Of a DNA stretch of 64,000 nucleotides, positions 36,485 through 43,963 are shown piece by piece. Origin of the DNA: DAITPV01 sp050692555 (GTDB taxonomy: Bacteria > Actinomycetota > UBA4738 > CALAEC01); contig JBOGVS010000009.1 in the NCBI GenBank assembly GCA_050692555.1, forward strand, positions 1 to 64,000, in the 5' to 3' direction. Positions within the stretch are counted from its first letter, which is position 1, and every line of letters starts with the position of its first letter. The notes beneath the pieces were generated by a model. That model saw only the letters and a program-made list of their open reading frames with translations. It had not been told where the DNA came from and ran no database searches. The position numbers and the translations under genes were made by a program.

Positions 36485-36609
36485 CAGCGTGATGATTTCG
36501 TGCTCTTGCGGCCCGCGGCTCGCTCCTCCGACTGCCGCTTCTCCCGGGCCTTGACCCGGCGCTGGCGGTCGCGGGCCCACCGAACCCGATGACGGTCTCC
36601 TCTGCCCAT
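36484..36609 (-). CDS. Novel 41-residue basic peptide between proC and hmgA
   Basis: MGRGDRHRVRWARDRQRRVK, then about 20 residues ending GRKSTKSSR: 41 residues, 15 of them Arg or Lys. The ATG is 2 nt after the proC stop and is preceded by GGAGGAG; its TGA overlaps the hmgA ATG. Tight packing on both sides is the evidence for translation. Composition suggests nucleic-acid or ribosome binding. Function unknown. Confidence 0.7.
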   Translation of the reverse strand: MGRGDRHRVRWARDRQRRVKAREKRQSEERAAGRKSTKSSR

Positions 36610-36611
36610 GT

Positions 36612-37439
36612 CTACATCTCCTCCGCTTCGGCTCCCTTGGCGAGCTCCGTACTGCGCTGCCGAGCCGCATCGATGGCGTTCAGGAACGCGGCCCGGACCC
36701 CGTGTTGCTCCAAGACCCGGATCGCCGCGATCGTGGTCCCCCCCGGGGAGGTCACCATCTCTCGGAGCTCCACCGGGTGCTGGCCGGTATCCCGGAGCAT
36801 CTTGGCCGTCCCCAGCATGGTCTGAACGATCAGCTCGGTGGCCACGTCCCGGGACAGGCCCAGCAGGATACAGCCGTCGATCATGGCTTCACACAGCAAG
36901 GCGAAGTAGGCCGGTCCCGAGCCGGACGTGGCGGTCACGGCGTCCTGGTGGACCTCGGGGAGACGGATCACTCGCCCCACGGAGCCCAGCAGCTCTTCGG
37001 CCACGGCCAGGTGCTTGTCCTCGGCCGCGGCCCCGGGGCTGATCACCGACATGGCCTCGTCCACCAGCACCGGGACGTTGGACATCACCCGCACCACCGG
37101 CACCCCGTCCGCCACCCGGCTCTCGATGAACGAGGTCCGGATCCCGGCGGCGAACGTGATCACCAGGTGCTCCGGGGTCACTGCCTCCCCGATCTGGTCC
37201 AGCAACATGTCCATGTCCTGAGGCTTGACCGTGAGGACCAGGGTCCGGGCCCAGCCCACGGCCTCCGGGTTCGACAGGGTGGCCTGCACGCCGTGGCGGT
37301 CGGCCAGCTCCCGGGCCCGCTCCTCCCGGCGGGCCGTGACGATGATCTCGTCCTTGGTCCGGCCCCCCGCCCGGATCAGGCCCGAGACCAGGGCCTCGCC
37401 CATCCGGCCGGCCCCCACGAACGCCACTCTCTCGGCCAA
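36612..37439 (-). CDS. proC: Pyrroline-5-carboxylate reductase
   Basis: A 275-residue enzyme that reduces 1-pyrroline-5-carboxylate to proline with NAD(P)H. VAFVGAGRMGEALVSGLI at the N-terminus is the dinucleotide motif; VVRVMSNVPVLVDEAMSVI and SGSGPAYFALLCEAMID, then REMVTSPGGTTIAAI are family signatures. The start is a TTG at 37439, chosen because GGAGG lies seven nt upstream, just after the PRODH stop. It is co-transcribed with proline dehydrogenase, which runs the opposite way in proline metabolism. Confidence 0.96.
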   Translation of the reverse strand: MAERVAFVGAGRMGEALVSGLIRAGGRTKDEIIVTARREERARELADRHGVQATLSNPEAVGWARTLVLTVKPQDMDMLLDQIGEAVTPEHLVITFAAGIRTSFIESRVADGVPVVRVMSNVPVLVDEAMSVISPGAAAEDKHLAVAEELLGSVGRVIRLPEVHQDAVTATSGSGPAYFALLCEAMIDGCILLGLSRDVATELIVQTMLGTAKMLRDTGQHPVELREMVTSPGGTTIAAIRVLEQHGVRAAFLNAIDAARQRSTELAKGAEAEEM

Positions 37440-37442
37440 TCC

Positions 37443-38366
37443 CTATCCTCCGGTCCGCAGCAGGTTGCTGGCGAAGAACCACAGGTTCGCCGGCCGCTCG
37501 GCCAGCCGCCTGGTGAGATAGGGATACCACTCCCGGCCGTACGGGATGTACGTCCGCACCGGGTACCCCCGGTCGGCGTACCGGTGCTGGAGGTCTCGCC
37601 TGATCCCGAACAGCATCTGGAGCTCGATCCGGTCCCAGGAGATCCCCCGCCGCTCCACCACGCGACAGGCTCCTCCCAGCAGCCGGGGGTCGTGGGTGGC
37701 CACGTGGACCGGGTGGCCCCGGGCGACCAGCGTGACGAACAGCCGGGCGAATGCCCGGTCGACCGCGGAGCGACTCCGGTACGCCACCGATGGCGGCTCC
37801 AGGTACGCGCCCTTGACCAGTCTCACCGGGGTCCCCTCGGGGAGCGCGAACACGTCGGCCGGGGTCCGGTACAGGTATGACTGCAAGACCACCCCGACGT
37901 TGCGCCCGGCCCCTCGGAGGATACGGAGGGCCTCCAGGGTCCGGTCCACGTACTCGTGGCTCTCCATGTCGATCATCACCAGCCGGGGCTCGGCCGCCGC
38001 CAGCACCCGGTCCGCGTTCTCCAGGCACATGTCGAACGACAGGTCCAGCCCCAGCTGAGTGAGCTTCACGGCGATGTCGCAGTCGAGGCCCGGCGACTCC
38101 CGGATCCGCTTGAGGGCAAGGGTGTAGCTGTCGGCCGAGGCCGAGGCCTGTTCCGCGGAGGCCACGTTCTCGCCGAGGTGGTCGAGCATGGCCCGGATCC
38201 CCCGGCGGGCCAGGGCCCAGGCCGCGGCCAGGCCCTCCTCCAGGCTCTCCCCCGCAACGAACCGCATCGCCACCAGCCGGCCCAGGCGGGTCCCGGTGAC
38301 CAGGCGGCGGACGGGGTCGAGCCCGGTGAGCCATAGGACGGGCGCCCGCAGCGGCACCCCGGTCAA
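37443..38366 (-). CDS. Proline dehydrogenase (monofunctional)
   Basis: A 307-residue FAD enzyme that oxidises proline to 1-pyrroline-5-carboxylate. VAGESLEEGLAAAW, DIAVKLTQLGLDL, MIDMESHEYVDRTL, VLQSYLYRT, VRLVKGAYLEP and ELQMLFGIRRDLQ are the beta-strand and FAD/proline-site motifs of the PutA/PRODH barrel. There is no attached aldehyde dehydrogenase domain. The TTG at 38366 directly follows the upstream stop; a GTG two codons later is an alternative. Confidence 0.94.
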   Translation of the reverse strand: MTGVPLRAPVLWLTGLDPVRRLVTGTRLGRLVAMRFVAGESLEEGLAAAWALARRGIRAMLDHLGENVASAEQASASADSYTLALKRIRESPGLDCDIAVKLTQLGLDLSFDMCLENADRVLAAAEPRLVMIDMESHEYVDRTLEALRILRGAGRNVGVVLQSYLYRTPADVFALPEGTPVRLVKGAYLEPPSVAYRSRSAVDRAFARLFVTLVARGHPVHVATHDPRLLGGACRVVERRGISWDRIELQMLFGIRRDLQHRYADRGYPVRTYIPYGREWYPYLTRRLAERPANLWFFASNLLRTGG

Positions 38367-38906
38367 TCAGGCCACCCGGGCCCCGAGGATGTTCTCGATG
38401 TGCCCCAGGGCCCAGCGGTTGACCTCCTCGTGGTCGTGGCCGGGGGCGTCGAAGGTCTCGCACCCCTCCTTGCGGACCACCACTTCGTAGTCGCGGTTCC
38501 GCAGGTCCGCCGTGGTGTGGAGCACGCAGATGTCCGTGCAGAACCCCAGGATGTGGACCTCGTCGGGCCGGAGCTCCTTCAGCACCTGCTCGAGCTCCGT
38601 CTCGAAGAACGCCGAGTACCGCCGCTTCTGGATGACCGCGGCAGAATCCGGCTCCAGATCCAGGAGCTCCTCGACCAGATCGTGTTCCTCCGTGCCCACG
38701 ATGCAGTGCGGCGGGAACATCCGGAACTCGGCGTCATTCTCGACGTGGCTGTCCTTGGTGAAGATGACCGGCGTGCCCGACGCCATCTCCTCCTCGAGGA
38801 TCCCGCGGATCCGGGGGATTGCCGCCGTGCACTCCGGGCTGGCCAGGTTCCCCTTCCGGGTGAACCCCTCCTGGACGTCGGTAACGATCAGGACAGGGCC
38901 GGGCAC
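38367..38906 (-). CDS. Cysteine hydrolase, isochorismatase/nicotinamidase family
   Basis: A 179-residue hydrolase. Catalytic triad Asp in VTDVQEGF, Lys in IQKRRYSAF and Cys in GFCTDICVLHT are all present; the metal-like ligands DSH follow the first. Nicotinamidase is plausible from the triad spacing, but other amidase substrates cannot be excluded. GTG start with GGAGG upstream; TATACT at 38938-38943 (minus) is a probable -10. First gene of the operon running to hmgA. Confidence 0.9.
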   Translation of the reverse strand: MPGPVLIVTDVQEGFTRKGNLASPECTAAIPRIRGILEEEMASGTPVIFTKDSHVENDAEFRMFPPHCIVGTEEHDLVEELLDLEPDSAAVIQKRRYSAFFETELEQVLKELRPDEVHILGFCTDICVLHTTADLRNRDYEVVVRKEGCETFDAPGHDHEEVNRWALGHIENILGARVA

Positions 38907-38963
38907 GTCCTCACCTCCGGATTGTGTCGTTCCTTTGAGTATAGGGGTCCGTTCAACGGCCTA

Positions 38964-38992
38964 TTGAGCGCGGCTCGCCCGGCTGCTAGGGT
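38964..38992 (+). promoter_or_regulatory. Promoter of the first secreted paralogue
   Basis: TTGAGC (38964-38969) and TAGGGT (38987-38992) with 17 nt between. Transcription should begin near the hairpin at 39001. The -10 is repeated at 39983 before the second paralogue. Confidence 0.6.
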
Positions 38993-39190
38993 TCGCCCTT
39001 GTGGGAGAGTCCCACGGGGGAAAGGAGGCAGTTATGCAGTCACGGAGCACGCGCTCCACAGTCCTGCGGGGGGTCGGGGTCCTCGCGGCGCTTCTGCTCG
39101 CCGCCGGGGCCATCAGCCCGGCTTTCGGAGCCAAGGCGGTTACCAAGAAGAAGGTCAAGAAGATCGCCAAGAAGCAGGCCACGAATCAGA
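38983..39190 (+). repeat. Duplicated promoter/leader/signal-peptide block, copy 1
   Basis: From GCTGCTAGGGT through the hairpin, ribosome-binding site and about 50 codons, this block matches 39979-40186 at most positions. The -35 lies outside the duplicated part. Confidence 0.7.
39001..39015 (+). promoter_or_regulatory. 5'-UTR hairpin before secreted paralogue 1
   Basis: GTGGGAGAGTCCCAC: six-base stem, three-base loop, close to the expected 5' end of the mRNA and followed by GGGGG, AAAGGAGG and the ATG. Repeated exactly before paralogue 2, so it may stabilise the mRNA or control translation. Confidence 0.5.
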
Positions 39191-39663
39191 TCAACTCTCT
39201 GGTCCCGGGGCTGGTCACTGCCGGCATCAACGCCCAGGTCCCGCCGCTGATCGACGCCGACACGATCGACCAGGGCGCCATCCCGGCGGTGACGATGAGC
39301 AACACCGACGCGAACAAGACCCTGTTCACCAGGGGACCGTTCACGATCTCCATGGACTGCAGCCTCGCCGCCGGCAACGTGGAACTCGAGCTGTTCGTCC
39401 GAACGACGGAGGCGAACTCCGTCGTGGATGATGGCTACGGAAACATCGCGGGAGACCTGGACCCGGCGGACGGAGACCAGTATTTCCAGAGCTTCACGGG
39501 GAACCCGCCGGGAGGCGAGTCTGAGGTCTACTACAGCACCTACTACGCCGACGCGTTCTTCAACTCGCCGAGCGGGACGAGCTTCTACGCTGACTTCAGC
39601 GCCATCACGAACTTCAAGGGCAGCGACTGCTTCGCGAACGGGTACTACCTGGATCTAGCGTAG
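39034..39663 (+). CDS. Secreted protein, paralogue 1
   Basis: A 209-residue exported protein of unknown function. Residues 1-33 are a signal peptide (RSTVLRGVGVLAALLLAAGA, cleaved after FGA); next is a basic stretch VTKKKVKKIAKKQATNQIN, then an acidic, Asn/Ser/Tyr-rich domain with two Cys. The first ~55 residues are nearly identical to the gene at 40029; the rest differs. AAAGGAGG before the ATG. A perfect terminator hairpin follows. Confidence 0.85.
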   Translation: MQSRSTRSTVLRGVGVLAALLLAAGAISPAFGAKAVTKKKVKKIAKKQATNQINSLVPGLVTAGINAQVPPLIDADTIDQGAIPAVTMSNTDANKTLFTRGPFTISMDCSLAAGNVELELFVRTTEANSVVDDGYGNIAGDLDPADGDQYFQSFTGNPPGGESEVYYSTYYADAFFNSPSGTSFYADFSAITNFKGSDCFANGYYLDLA

Positions 39664-39682
39664 CGAGTTCGAGGGTCGACAG

Positions 39683-39716
39683 GGCGGCGGCGCGGCAACG
39701 CGCCGCCGCCTCTCTT
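39683..39716 (+). terminator. Intrinsic terminator after paralogue 1
   Basis: A perfect 12-bp GC stem (39683-39694 with 39699-39710), GCAA tetraloop, then TCTCTT. Confidence 0.8.
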
Positions 39717-39729
39717 AACGGAGTGCACG

Positions 39730-39950
39730 GCGCGGAGATCCGGCCTCCCTACGATCTCGTCCTTGGGCACCGACGCCAACGTCCGGCCGTCGGTGCTCGC
39801 GGAACGGTTACCCCCGAGCACCCTGAACTCGCCCCAGGCCACCCTGCGTCCGTCCACCACCGTCGCCGGGTACCGCGGCCACCAGCTTGACCAGGTCCCG
39901 GCTCCCCTGAGGATCGGCCAGGACCACCACGGCCGCCGGCGGATGGACCT
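39730..39950 (-). pseudogene. Signal peptidase I (S26) remnant
   Basis: One frame reads VVVLADPQGSRDLVKLVAAV, then PGD, matching the catalytic-lysine box of type I signal peptidases. A neighbouring frame then reads WGEFRVLGGNRSASTDGR and SVPKDEIVGR, matching the C-terminal GDNxxxSxDSR and VP..IVGR boxes, with GD changed to GG. The N-terminal serine box is missing. So the gene is truncated and frameshifted. It lies antisense between the two secreted paralogues. Confidence 0.65.
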
Positions 39951-39978
39951 CCCAAGAGTGGCTAGCAGCCGGGGCACG

Positions 39979-40186
39979 CTGCTAGGGTGGCGCCTTGTGG
40001 GAGAGTCCCACGGGGAAAGGAGGCAGTTATGCAGTCACGGAGCACTCGCTCCACGGTCCTGCGAGCGGTCGGGGTCCTGGCCGCCCTTCTGCTCGCCGCC
40101 GGGGCCATCAGCCCGGCCTTCGGGGCCAAGGGGCTGACCAAGAAGAAGGTCAAGAGGATCGCCAGGAAGCAGGCCATCAACCAGAT
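39979..40186 (+). repeat. Duplicated promoter/leader/signal-peptide block, copy 2
   Basis: Second copy of the block at 38983-39190. The TAGGGT -10 (39983-39988) and hairpin are kept, but no TTGANN -35 is present 17 nt upstream. Confidence 0.7.
39997..40011 (+). promoter_or_regulatory. 5'-UTR hairpin before secreted paralogue 2
   Basis: Same GTGGGAGAGTCCCAC hairpin as at 39001, again followed by GGGG, AAAGGAGG and the ATG at 40029. Confidence 0.5.
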
Positions 40187-40646
40187 CAATGCCCTGGTCC
40201 CCGGATTGATCACTGCCCAGGTCCCCGGAATCGTGACCACCGTGGGCGACCAGGAATTCGTCTCGCAGGACAACTACGTGATCTTCAAGGAGACGCTCTC
40301 CTTCGGGCAGGAGAGGACCCTGGCGACCAACGGCCCCCTCACCCTGCTGGCCAGGTGCAGGCAGGCCGGGGGCAACGACATCGCCGAGGTCATCGTGAGG
40401 AGCACCGCGAGCGAGTGGTGGACCACCTTCGACAACGAATACACCGCTCCCGGGGACGCGCAGATGCACCACGCGACCTACCCGACCGGCACCGAGCACT
40501 ACAACACGGCCTCGGAGGAGCCGGCCGCTATCGCGCTGTCGGGCGGGCAGCTCTTCTACATCGGCCTGGACGACTACAAGATGGGATTCGGGTTGAACAT
40601 CCTCGGCAACAACTGCATCGTGACCGGTTCCGCGGTCTTGGCCTGA
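40029..40646 (+). CDS. Secreted protein, paralogue 2
   Basis: A 205-residue exported protein. The signal peptide and basic linker (LTKKKVKRIARKQAINQIN) closely copy paralogue 1; the mature domain differs but keeps the same layout, with a Trp/Tyr-rich central part, two Cys and the closing NILGNNCIVTGSAVLA. Unknown function; probably a cell-envelope or extracellular protein. A terminator follows at 40704. Confidence 0.85.
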   Translation: MQSRSTRSTVLRAVGVLAALLLAAGAISPAFGAKGLTKKKVKRIARKQAINQINALVPGLITAQVPGIVTTVGDQEFVSQDNYVIFKETLSFGQERTLATNGPLTLLARCRQAGGNDIAEVIVRSTASEWWTTFDNEYTAPGDAQMHHATYPTGTEHYNTASEEPAAIALSGGQLFYIGLDDYKMGFGLNILGNNCIVTGSAVLA

Positions 40647-40703
40647 GACGACCACTGGGTCTCCTCATGGCCTGACCAGCCAGGCAACGCGGGAGTTAGG
40701 CGA

Positions 40704-40733
40704 GGGGCGGCGCGGGAGCGCCGCCCCTTCTCT
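40704..40733 (+). terminator. Intrinsic terminator after paralogue 2
   Basis: A perfect 10-bp stem (40704-40713 with 40718-40727), GGGA tetraloop, then TTCTCT. Confidence 0.8.
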
Positions 40734-40741
40734 ATCCGGGG

Positions 40742-41034
40742 GGAAAAGAGAAGTCCGAGGGACCTTCGGCTCGTCGCGTCACCAGCAGGCGAACCCGCTG
40801 GCGTCCGCGACCACCGTTAGCCCCTCGGACCAAGTGCTCCGAGCAACCCTTGCGGCGATCCACAACTCCCGGCGGTAACCCCTTTCGTTGGGCTTTGGGG
40901 CCTTCCGAGCCTCCCCGATCGCGCAGCGAGTTGCGCTTCCCCACCACATCGACCAAGTGCGCCCAGTCGGCCTTACGGCTTTCCCAGGGGGCCCCACTCG
41001 GGGCTCTGGTCCTGCCGCTCCGGCTGCTCGGAGC
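40742..41034 (-). ncRNA. Candidate structured non-coding RNA, about 290 nt
   Basis: This interval has no convincing gene but a strong promoter at its minus-strand 5' end and a folded, U-tailed 3' end. The 5' terminus can form a 7-bp hairpin (41016-41035). Internal hairpins include GCC-GUAA-GGC (40970-40979) and a 5-bp GCCCC/GGGGC stem (40991-41004). The 3' end nests three stems: 40753-40761 with 40822-40830 (9 bp), 40773-40778 with 40806-40811 (6 bp), and 40782-40789 with 40794-40801 (8 bp, UUCG loop on the minus strand). UUCUCUUUU follows. I could not match it to RNase P RNA, tmRNA, SRP RNA or 6S RNA motifs. Confidence 0.6.
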
Positions 41035-41040
41035 GAGCGC

Positions 41041-41069
41041 AATGTATTCTGCTGCCGTTCACCGGTCAA
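41041..41069 (-). promoter_or_regulatory. Promoter of the candidate RNA
   Basis: TTGACC (plus-strand 41064-41069) and TACATT (41041-41046) on the minus strand with 17 nt between; the best-matching promoter in the window. Confidence 0.65.
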
Positions 41070-41131
41070 GTCGCCAAAACCCCTGGTCACTCGGAGTTCT
41101 CGCAGGTCAGGGCGTGATTTTTCTTGGCGTA

Positions 41132-42415
41132 CTAATCCATGGCCCCCACGGGAGCGAGCGCCGCCACCAGCTCGCCGTACACGTCCAGGAGCTCGGCAAC
41201 CGTGTCCTCCCAGGTGAATCGGGTGGCGTGAGCTACCGCCCCTCGAGCGAGCCGGTCGGCCAGGGCCCGGTCCGACAGGATGGCCAGCAGCCGGTCGGCG
41301 AACCCGGCCGGGTCGTTCCCCGGAACCAGGAAACCGCTCCCCCCATCGTCCACCACGGTTCCTAGTCCACCCACCGCGGAAGCCACCACCGGCACGCCAC
41401 AGGCCTGAGCCTCCAGGGCCACCAGGCCGAAGGACTCGGAACGAGAGGGCATCAGGAGCACGTCGGCGGAGGCGTAGACCTCCGGAAGCTCGTGGTGAGG
41501 GCGGGGCGGCAGGAATCGGACCCGATCTCCAAGGCCGAGCTCTCCGGCCAGACGCATCAGCCGGGCGGCTTCCGCGGGGCCGTCGGGACCGCTGGGGCCA
41601 CCCACCACCACCAGCATGACCTCCTCGGTCCCCTGGGGATCTCGCCGGAAGGCCTCCCGCACCGCTCGGATCGCCACGTCCGGGCCCTTGAACCGTTGAA
41701 GACGCCCCAGGAACAACACCACCCGGTGTCCGGCCAGACCGAGCGCGGCCTTGGCCTGCTCCCGGGGGCGGGGGCGGAACAGGTCAGCGTCCACCCCCGG
41801 CGGAACCACCCTGATCCGGCCGGGGGGCGCTCCGTACAGCCCCTCGAGGTGAACGGCCTCCGCCGAGGTGGGTGCCAGGATCCGGTCGGCGGCCTGGATG
41901 GTCTCCTGCTCACCGGCCAGGCGCTCCCGGGGCTCGGGAGGCTCACCCCCAGCCAAAGCCAGGTTCTTGACCCGGCCCAGGGTGTGGAACGAGGCCACCA
42001 GGGGCACTCCCCACCTCGCTTTGGCCGTCCGGCCGACAGCACCCGAAAGCCAGTAGTGGCTGTGGATCAGGTCGTAGGTCGGCCCGTCTCCGTTTCCCGG
42101 CGTGAGCACCTGCCCGGCGAAGGCCGGGAGCAGGGCCGGGAGCTCGATCTTGGCCACCGGTGCGCAGGGGCCCGCGGGGATCTGGATCACCCGGGTGAGC
42201 GGGCCGGTATGCTCGACTTCCGGCACCCCTCGCCCGGCACACCGGGTGAACACGTCGATCCCGATCTCGTGTTCGGCCAGACGCTCGGCCACCGCCTTCA
42301 CATAGACGTTCATCCCCCCCGAATCGCCCGTTCCGGGCTGGTCGAGGGGGGAAGTGTGCAAGCTGATAACGGCCACCCTGGCGCGGGCCGGGCCGGGACT
42401 GATCATCCGATCCAT
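41132..42415 (-). CDS. mshA: MshA-like glycosyltransferase (D-inositol-3-phosphate GlcNAc transferase type)
   Basis: A 427-residue GT4-family enzyme. RVAVISLHTSPLDQPGTGDS and GGMNVYVKAVAERLA at the N-terminus are the MshA signature; SHYWLSGAVG, SFHTLGRVKNL, FLGRLQRFKGPDVAI and PSRSESFGLVALEAQACGVP follow. MshA makes GlcNAc-inositol phosphate, the first step of mycothiol synthesis; other mycothiol genes are not in the window, so a related transferase remains possible. TAGCAT seven nt before the ATG at 42406 suggests that ATG may be the true leaderless start. Confidence 0.85.
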   Translation of the reverse strand: MDRMISPGPARARVAVISLHTSPLDQPGTGDSGGMNVYVKAVAERLAEHEIGIDVFTRCAGRGVPEVEHTGPLTRVIQIPAGPCAPVAKIELPALLPAFAGQVLTPGNGDGPTYDLIHSHYWLSGAVGRTAKARWGVPLVASFHTLGRVKNLALAGGEPPEPRERLAGEQETIQAADRILAPTSAEAVHLEGLYGAPPGRIRVVPPGVDADLFRPRPREQAKAALGLAGHRVVLFLGRLQRFKGPDVAIRAVREAFRRDPQGTEEVMLVVVGGPSGPDGPAEAARLMRLAGELGLGDRVRFLPPRPHHELPEVYASADVLLMPSRSESFGLVALEAQACGVPVVASAVGGLGTVVDDGGSGFLVPGNDPAGFADRLLAILSDRALADRLARGAVAHATRFTWEDTVAELLDVYGELVAALAPVGAMD

Positions 42416-42419
42416 GCTA
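42414..42419 (-). promoter_or_regulatory. -10 hexamer for leaderless MshA-like gene
   Basis: TAGCAT then seven nt then ATG at 42406. The ATG at 42415 overlaps the hexamer and is a likely decoy. Confidence 0.45.
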
Positions 42420-42492
42420 TGTGGTCGCCTCCATTTCTTTCGGCGGTACGAGAAGAACCCACCGCGGGGCCGGGTTCTTCCGGTGGGAGGGT

Positions 42493-43467
42493 CTAGGCAG
42501 CCTGGAGCTCGAATTCCGCGAGCAGCTCCCCCACAGGCCGCCCGCCGCCGAGCACCGGGGGATGCGCGTACTTCGTCAGGGCCTCGGGAAGGCGTGGCGG
42601 CAGCGCCTCGAGCAACACCAGGGCCCGGATCAGCGCGGGAGCCTGGGCCCGAGCGTTTCCGTCGTCGACCTTGATGGCCACCCCCACGCCCCGGTCCCGC
42701 AGGGCCGCGCAGATCAGGCCCTCCGCCCCCACCTTGACCACCAAGCCGCGATCCACCTGCATCACCGCGGTACACACGCGATCCCGGCCGGCCACCAGAT
42801 AGGGCTCGGAGGTCATGGCTCCCACGGCTCGCTCCGCGTGCGGCCTCAGCGGACCGAAGACGTCCGGGGAGACCAGCCGGGCATACAGGGTGGCCATCGA
42901 GGAAAGCGGCAGGGCGTGCACCGGGACGCCGCAGCCGTCGACCCCCACGGCAACGGGGTCCTGGCCCGCGGCCGTGGTCACGGCCTCCAGCACCCGGCGC
43001 TGGAGCGGATGGTCCGGCTCCTGGTACGAGACGAGGTCCCACCCGCTGCGGACGCAGGCCAGCAGCATCCCGGCGTGCTTTCCCGAGCAGTTGTGGAACA
43101 GGGGAGCCGGTTCGGGGACCCCGGCTGCGTCTTCGGGGTGCAGGGGGCGGTCGGGCGGGCACCGCAGGGCTCCCGGGTCCAGCCCGGCGCGACGCAGGAT
43201 CTCCCGGACCGCGTCGACGTGAACGGGCTCGCCGTTGTGCGAGGCGCACATCACCGCGACCTCCGCGTCCGGCAGCTCGGTGTCCGCCACCCAGAGCGAG
43301 ACGGCGGCCTGAAGCGGTTTCATGGACGAGCGGGCGAAGGCCACCCGTCCGGGATCGCCCGCCCGGGCCACCAGCCGGCCCCGGACGTCGGCCACGGCGA
43401 CCGAGCCGAAGTGGACGGACTCCTCGACCCCCGAACGAACCACCCTGACGAGAGGGACCCCAGGCAC
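42493..43467 (-). CDS. Asparaginase II family protein (PF06089)
   Basis: A 324-residue member of the Asparaginase_II family, unrelated to the classical asparaginases. VRVVRSGVEESVHFGSVAVA, RSSMKPLQA, MCASHNGEPVHV, HNCSGKHAGMLLAC and VGVDGCGVPVHALPLS are characteristic; Ser, Lys and Thr candidates for catalysis lie in the SMKP and SGKH motifs. Probably hydrolyses asparagine; few members are characterised. The GTG has TAGGCT six nt upstream and no Shine-Dalgarno. Confidence 0.9.
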   Translation of the reverse strand: MPGVPLVRVVRSGVEESVHFGSVAVADVRGRLVARAGDPGRVAFARSSMKPLQAAVSLWVADTELPDAEVAVMCASHNGEPVHVDAVREILRRAGLDPGALRCPPDRPLHPEDAAGVPEPAPLFHNCSGKHAGMLLACVRSGWDLVSYQEPDHPLQRRVLEAVTTAAGQDPVAVGVDGCGVPVHALPLSSMATLYARLVSPDVFGPLRPHAERAVGAMTSEPYLVAGRDRVCTAVMQVDRGLVVKVGAEGLICAALRDRGVGVAIKVDDGNARAQAPALIRALVLLEALPPRLPEALTKYAHPPVLGGGRPVGELLAEFELQAA

Positions 43468-43473
43468 CCGGGT

Positions 43474-43479
43474 AGCCTA
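43474..43479 (-). promoter_or_regulatory. -10 hexamer for leaderless asparaginase gene
   Basis: TAGGCT on the minus strand, six nt before the GTG at 43467. Confidence 0.5.
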
Positions 43480-43508
43480 AACGCCCGCGCCGGGGCCTTC
43501 TCCGCGCG

Positions 43509-43880
43509 TCAGCCGTGCTCGGGCACGATCTGGGCGCCGATGGCCCCCAGGATGTCGGCGGGTGAGAAGGGCTTGCGGATGTACAGATCGGCACCTGCGG
43601 CCAGCGCGGCCAGCTCGTGCTCCGGACCGCTCTTCACCGTCACCATGATCACCTTCGGTGGCCTGCCGAAGCCCTTCAGGATCCGGCATACCTCGTAGCC
43701 GTCCATCCCCGGCATCATGATGTCCAGAAGAACCACGTCGGGCCGCATGGCCCTGGCCAGCGCCAGCCCGGCGTCGCCATCGGCAGCCACCGAGGTCTCG
43801 ATCCCCTCGAGGTCCAGGATGCTGGCGATCAGCTCCCGGATCGAGGGGTCGTCGTCCACGACCAGCACTCGTTTCTTCAT
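43509..43880 (-). CDS. Single-domain response regulator
   Basis: A 123-residue CheY-like receiver: DDD at 9-11, phospho-acceptor D53 in VVLLDIMMPGMDG, Thr in VIMVTVKSG and Lys in YIRKPFSP. No output domain. It follows the RsiG-like gene on the same strand by about 80 nt, which contain a CCCC-TTGGA-GGGG hairpin, so it may have its own promoter. GAGGGGGCG precedes the ATG. Confidence 0.92.
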   Translation of the reverse strand: MKKRVLVVDDDPSIRELIASILDLEGIETSVAADGDAGLALARAMRPDVVLLDIMMPGMDGYEVCRILKGFGRPPKVIMVTVKSGPEHELAALAAGADLYIRKPFSPADILGAIGAQIVPEHG

Positions 43881-43963
43881 GCGAGCGCCCCCTCGGGAGC
43901 AGGGGCTATCTGATTGCCCCTCCAAGGGGTTATCGGACCCGAGCGGCTCCCGGATAAGCCCGG

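Noticed and set aside
40779..41090. Minus-strand frame of about 100 residues in the gap before the mshA-like gene
   Set aside because: No ribosome-binding site, no recognisable family, and the coding-like feel moves between frames; the nested stems and promoter explain the interval better as RNA.
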